A DNA stretch of 64,000 bases. Origin: Cystobacter ferrugineus. Its GTDB lineage: Bacteria; Myxococcota; Myxococcia; Myxococcales; Myxococcaceae. Positions 63,784 through 64,000 of the stretch are shown one piece after another; positions within the stretch are counted from its first letter, which is position 1; the number at the start of each line of letters is the position of its first letter. Made by a program: the position numbers and the translations under genes. The notes below the pieces were generated by a model. The model did not search any database, was not told the DNA's origin, and was given only the letters and a program-made list of their open reading frames with translations. The stretch covers positions 62,001 to 126,000 of the forward strand of contig NZ_MPIN01000018.1 in assembly GCF_001887355.1 (NCBI RefSeq). Direction: 5' to 3'.

Positions 63784-64000
63784 CGGCGCGCAACTGCTGG
63801 CTCACCGCGCGGAAGAAGCCCGTGAGCAGCTCCGGCCGGTCCGCCAGCAGATCGAGGAAGTCGCGCCGGTCGATGACGAGCGCCCGCGTGTCCTCCGTCG
63901 CGACGGCGTCGGTGGGGCGGGGCGCGCCGTCCAGCAGGCTCAGCTCGCCGAAGGTCTCCTTGGCGCGCATGCGCATCACGTGCTCGCCATTGCTGACGGC
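63680..64000 (-). CDS. Cyclic-nucleotide-binding domain protein, C-terminal part (partial)
   Basis: The frame is open past the right end of the window. About 106 residues are visible, with a cNMP-binding core: AVSNGEHVMRMR, then KETFGELSLLDGAPRPTDAVA containing the phosphate-cassette-like G-E-L-S-L-L-D-x-x-P-R, and ALVIDRRDFLDLLADRP. It ends in a Pro/Glu-rich tail. No HTH is seen after the domain, so it is not a Crp-type regulator in this part. Its 5' end and start lie beyond 64000. Confidence 0.8.
   Translation of the reverse strand, partial: AVSNGEHVMRMRAKETFGELSLLDGAPRPTDAVATEDTRALVIDRRDFLDLLADRPELLTGFFRAVSQQLRAVIQAAEPRQPGEVVTLESRPAEETPPPPERKQAG

Overview
The window looks like a chromosomal segment of a myxobacterium, most likely of the Cystobacter/Archangium type (inference). 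GC is very high and third codon positions are GC-rich. There are SitA-like polymorphic toxin cassettes with Imm11-type immunity genes, a globin-coupled histidine kinase with a tandem-receiver partner, Lys/Ala-rich histone-H1-like tails on two neighbouring proteins, several bacterial enhancer-binding regulators, and many response regulators and TPR proteins. No transposase, phage gene, tRNA, rRNA or CRISPR array was seen.

Bases 1-16250 form an accessory-flavoured region. It opens with a cytochrome P450 preceded by two different ferredoxins, then a toxin/immunity pair (1804-3247). Next come a polysaccharide deacetylase and a divergent LysR gene, both damaged, then stress and NO-defence genes: a triple Usp protein, a flavodoxin, and norR divergent from hmp with three NorR boxes and a sigma-54 promoter. 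A XylR/DmpR-type activator, an alpha/beta hydrolase and a CBS-pair protein follow. A second toxin-like cassette (13203-14506) has lost its nuclease domain but keeps its immunity gene. A pirin and a LysR regulator close the region.

Bases 16397-24277 hold a three-gene two-component operon (protoglobin kinase, double receiver, receiver-kinase), thiC under a TPP riboswitch, a DUF4870 membrane protein, moaA, and a receiver/HD-GYP phosphodiesterase.

Bases 24631-31998 are a complete, tightly overlapping histidine operon, hisG-D-C-H-A-B-F-N-IE. It is preceded by a His-rich leader peptide (9 His in 31 residues) and a strong intrinsic terminator, so it is very probably controlled by ribosome-mediated attenuation.

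Bases 32011-47558 carry an RNB exonuclease, two envelope proteins of unknown function, and a lipoate/2-oxoacid dehydrogenase group: lpdA, lipA, a lipoylated E2, a novel TPR/C4-zinc/P-loop protein, and lipB fused to a Nudix hydrolase. A metallo-beta-lactamase-fold protein, ribA, moeA, and a basic-tail/duplicated-domain/chagasin-like protein follow.

Bases 47673-64000 contain an RNase R with an RG-rich insert and an H1-like tail, dbpA, mutS2, a TPR lipoprotein-like or secreted protein, a membrane-bound class III cyclase, and a namZ-phosphoesterase-like-nadD operon. Then come a PhoU-like DUF47 gene behind a probable PHO box, a lone PIN toxin-like gene, a 5'-nucleotidase-like lipoprotein, a membrane protein, and the end of a cyclic-nucleotide-binding gene running off the window.
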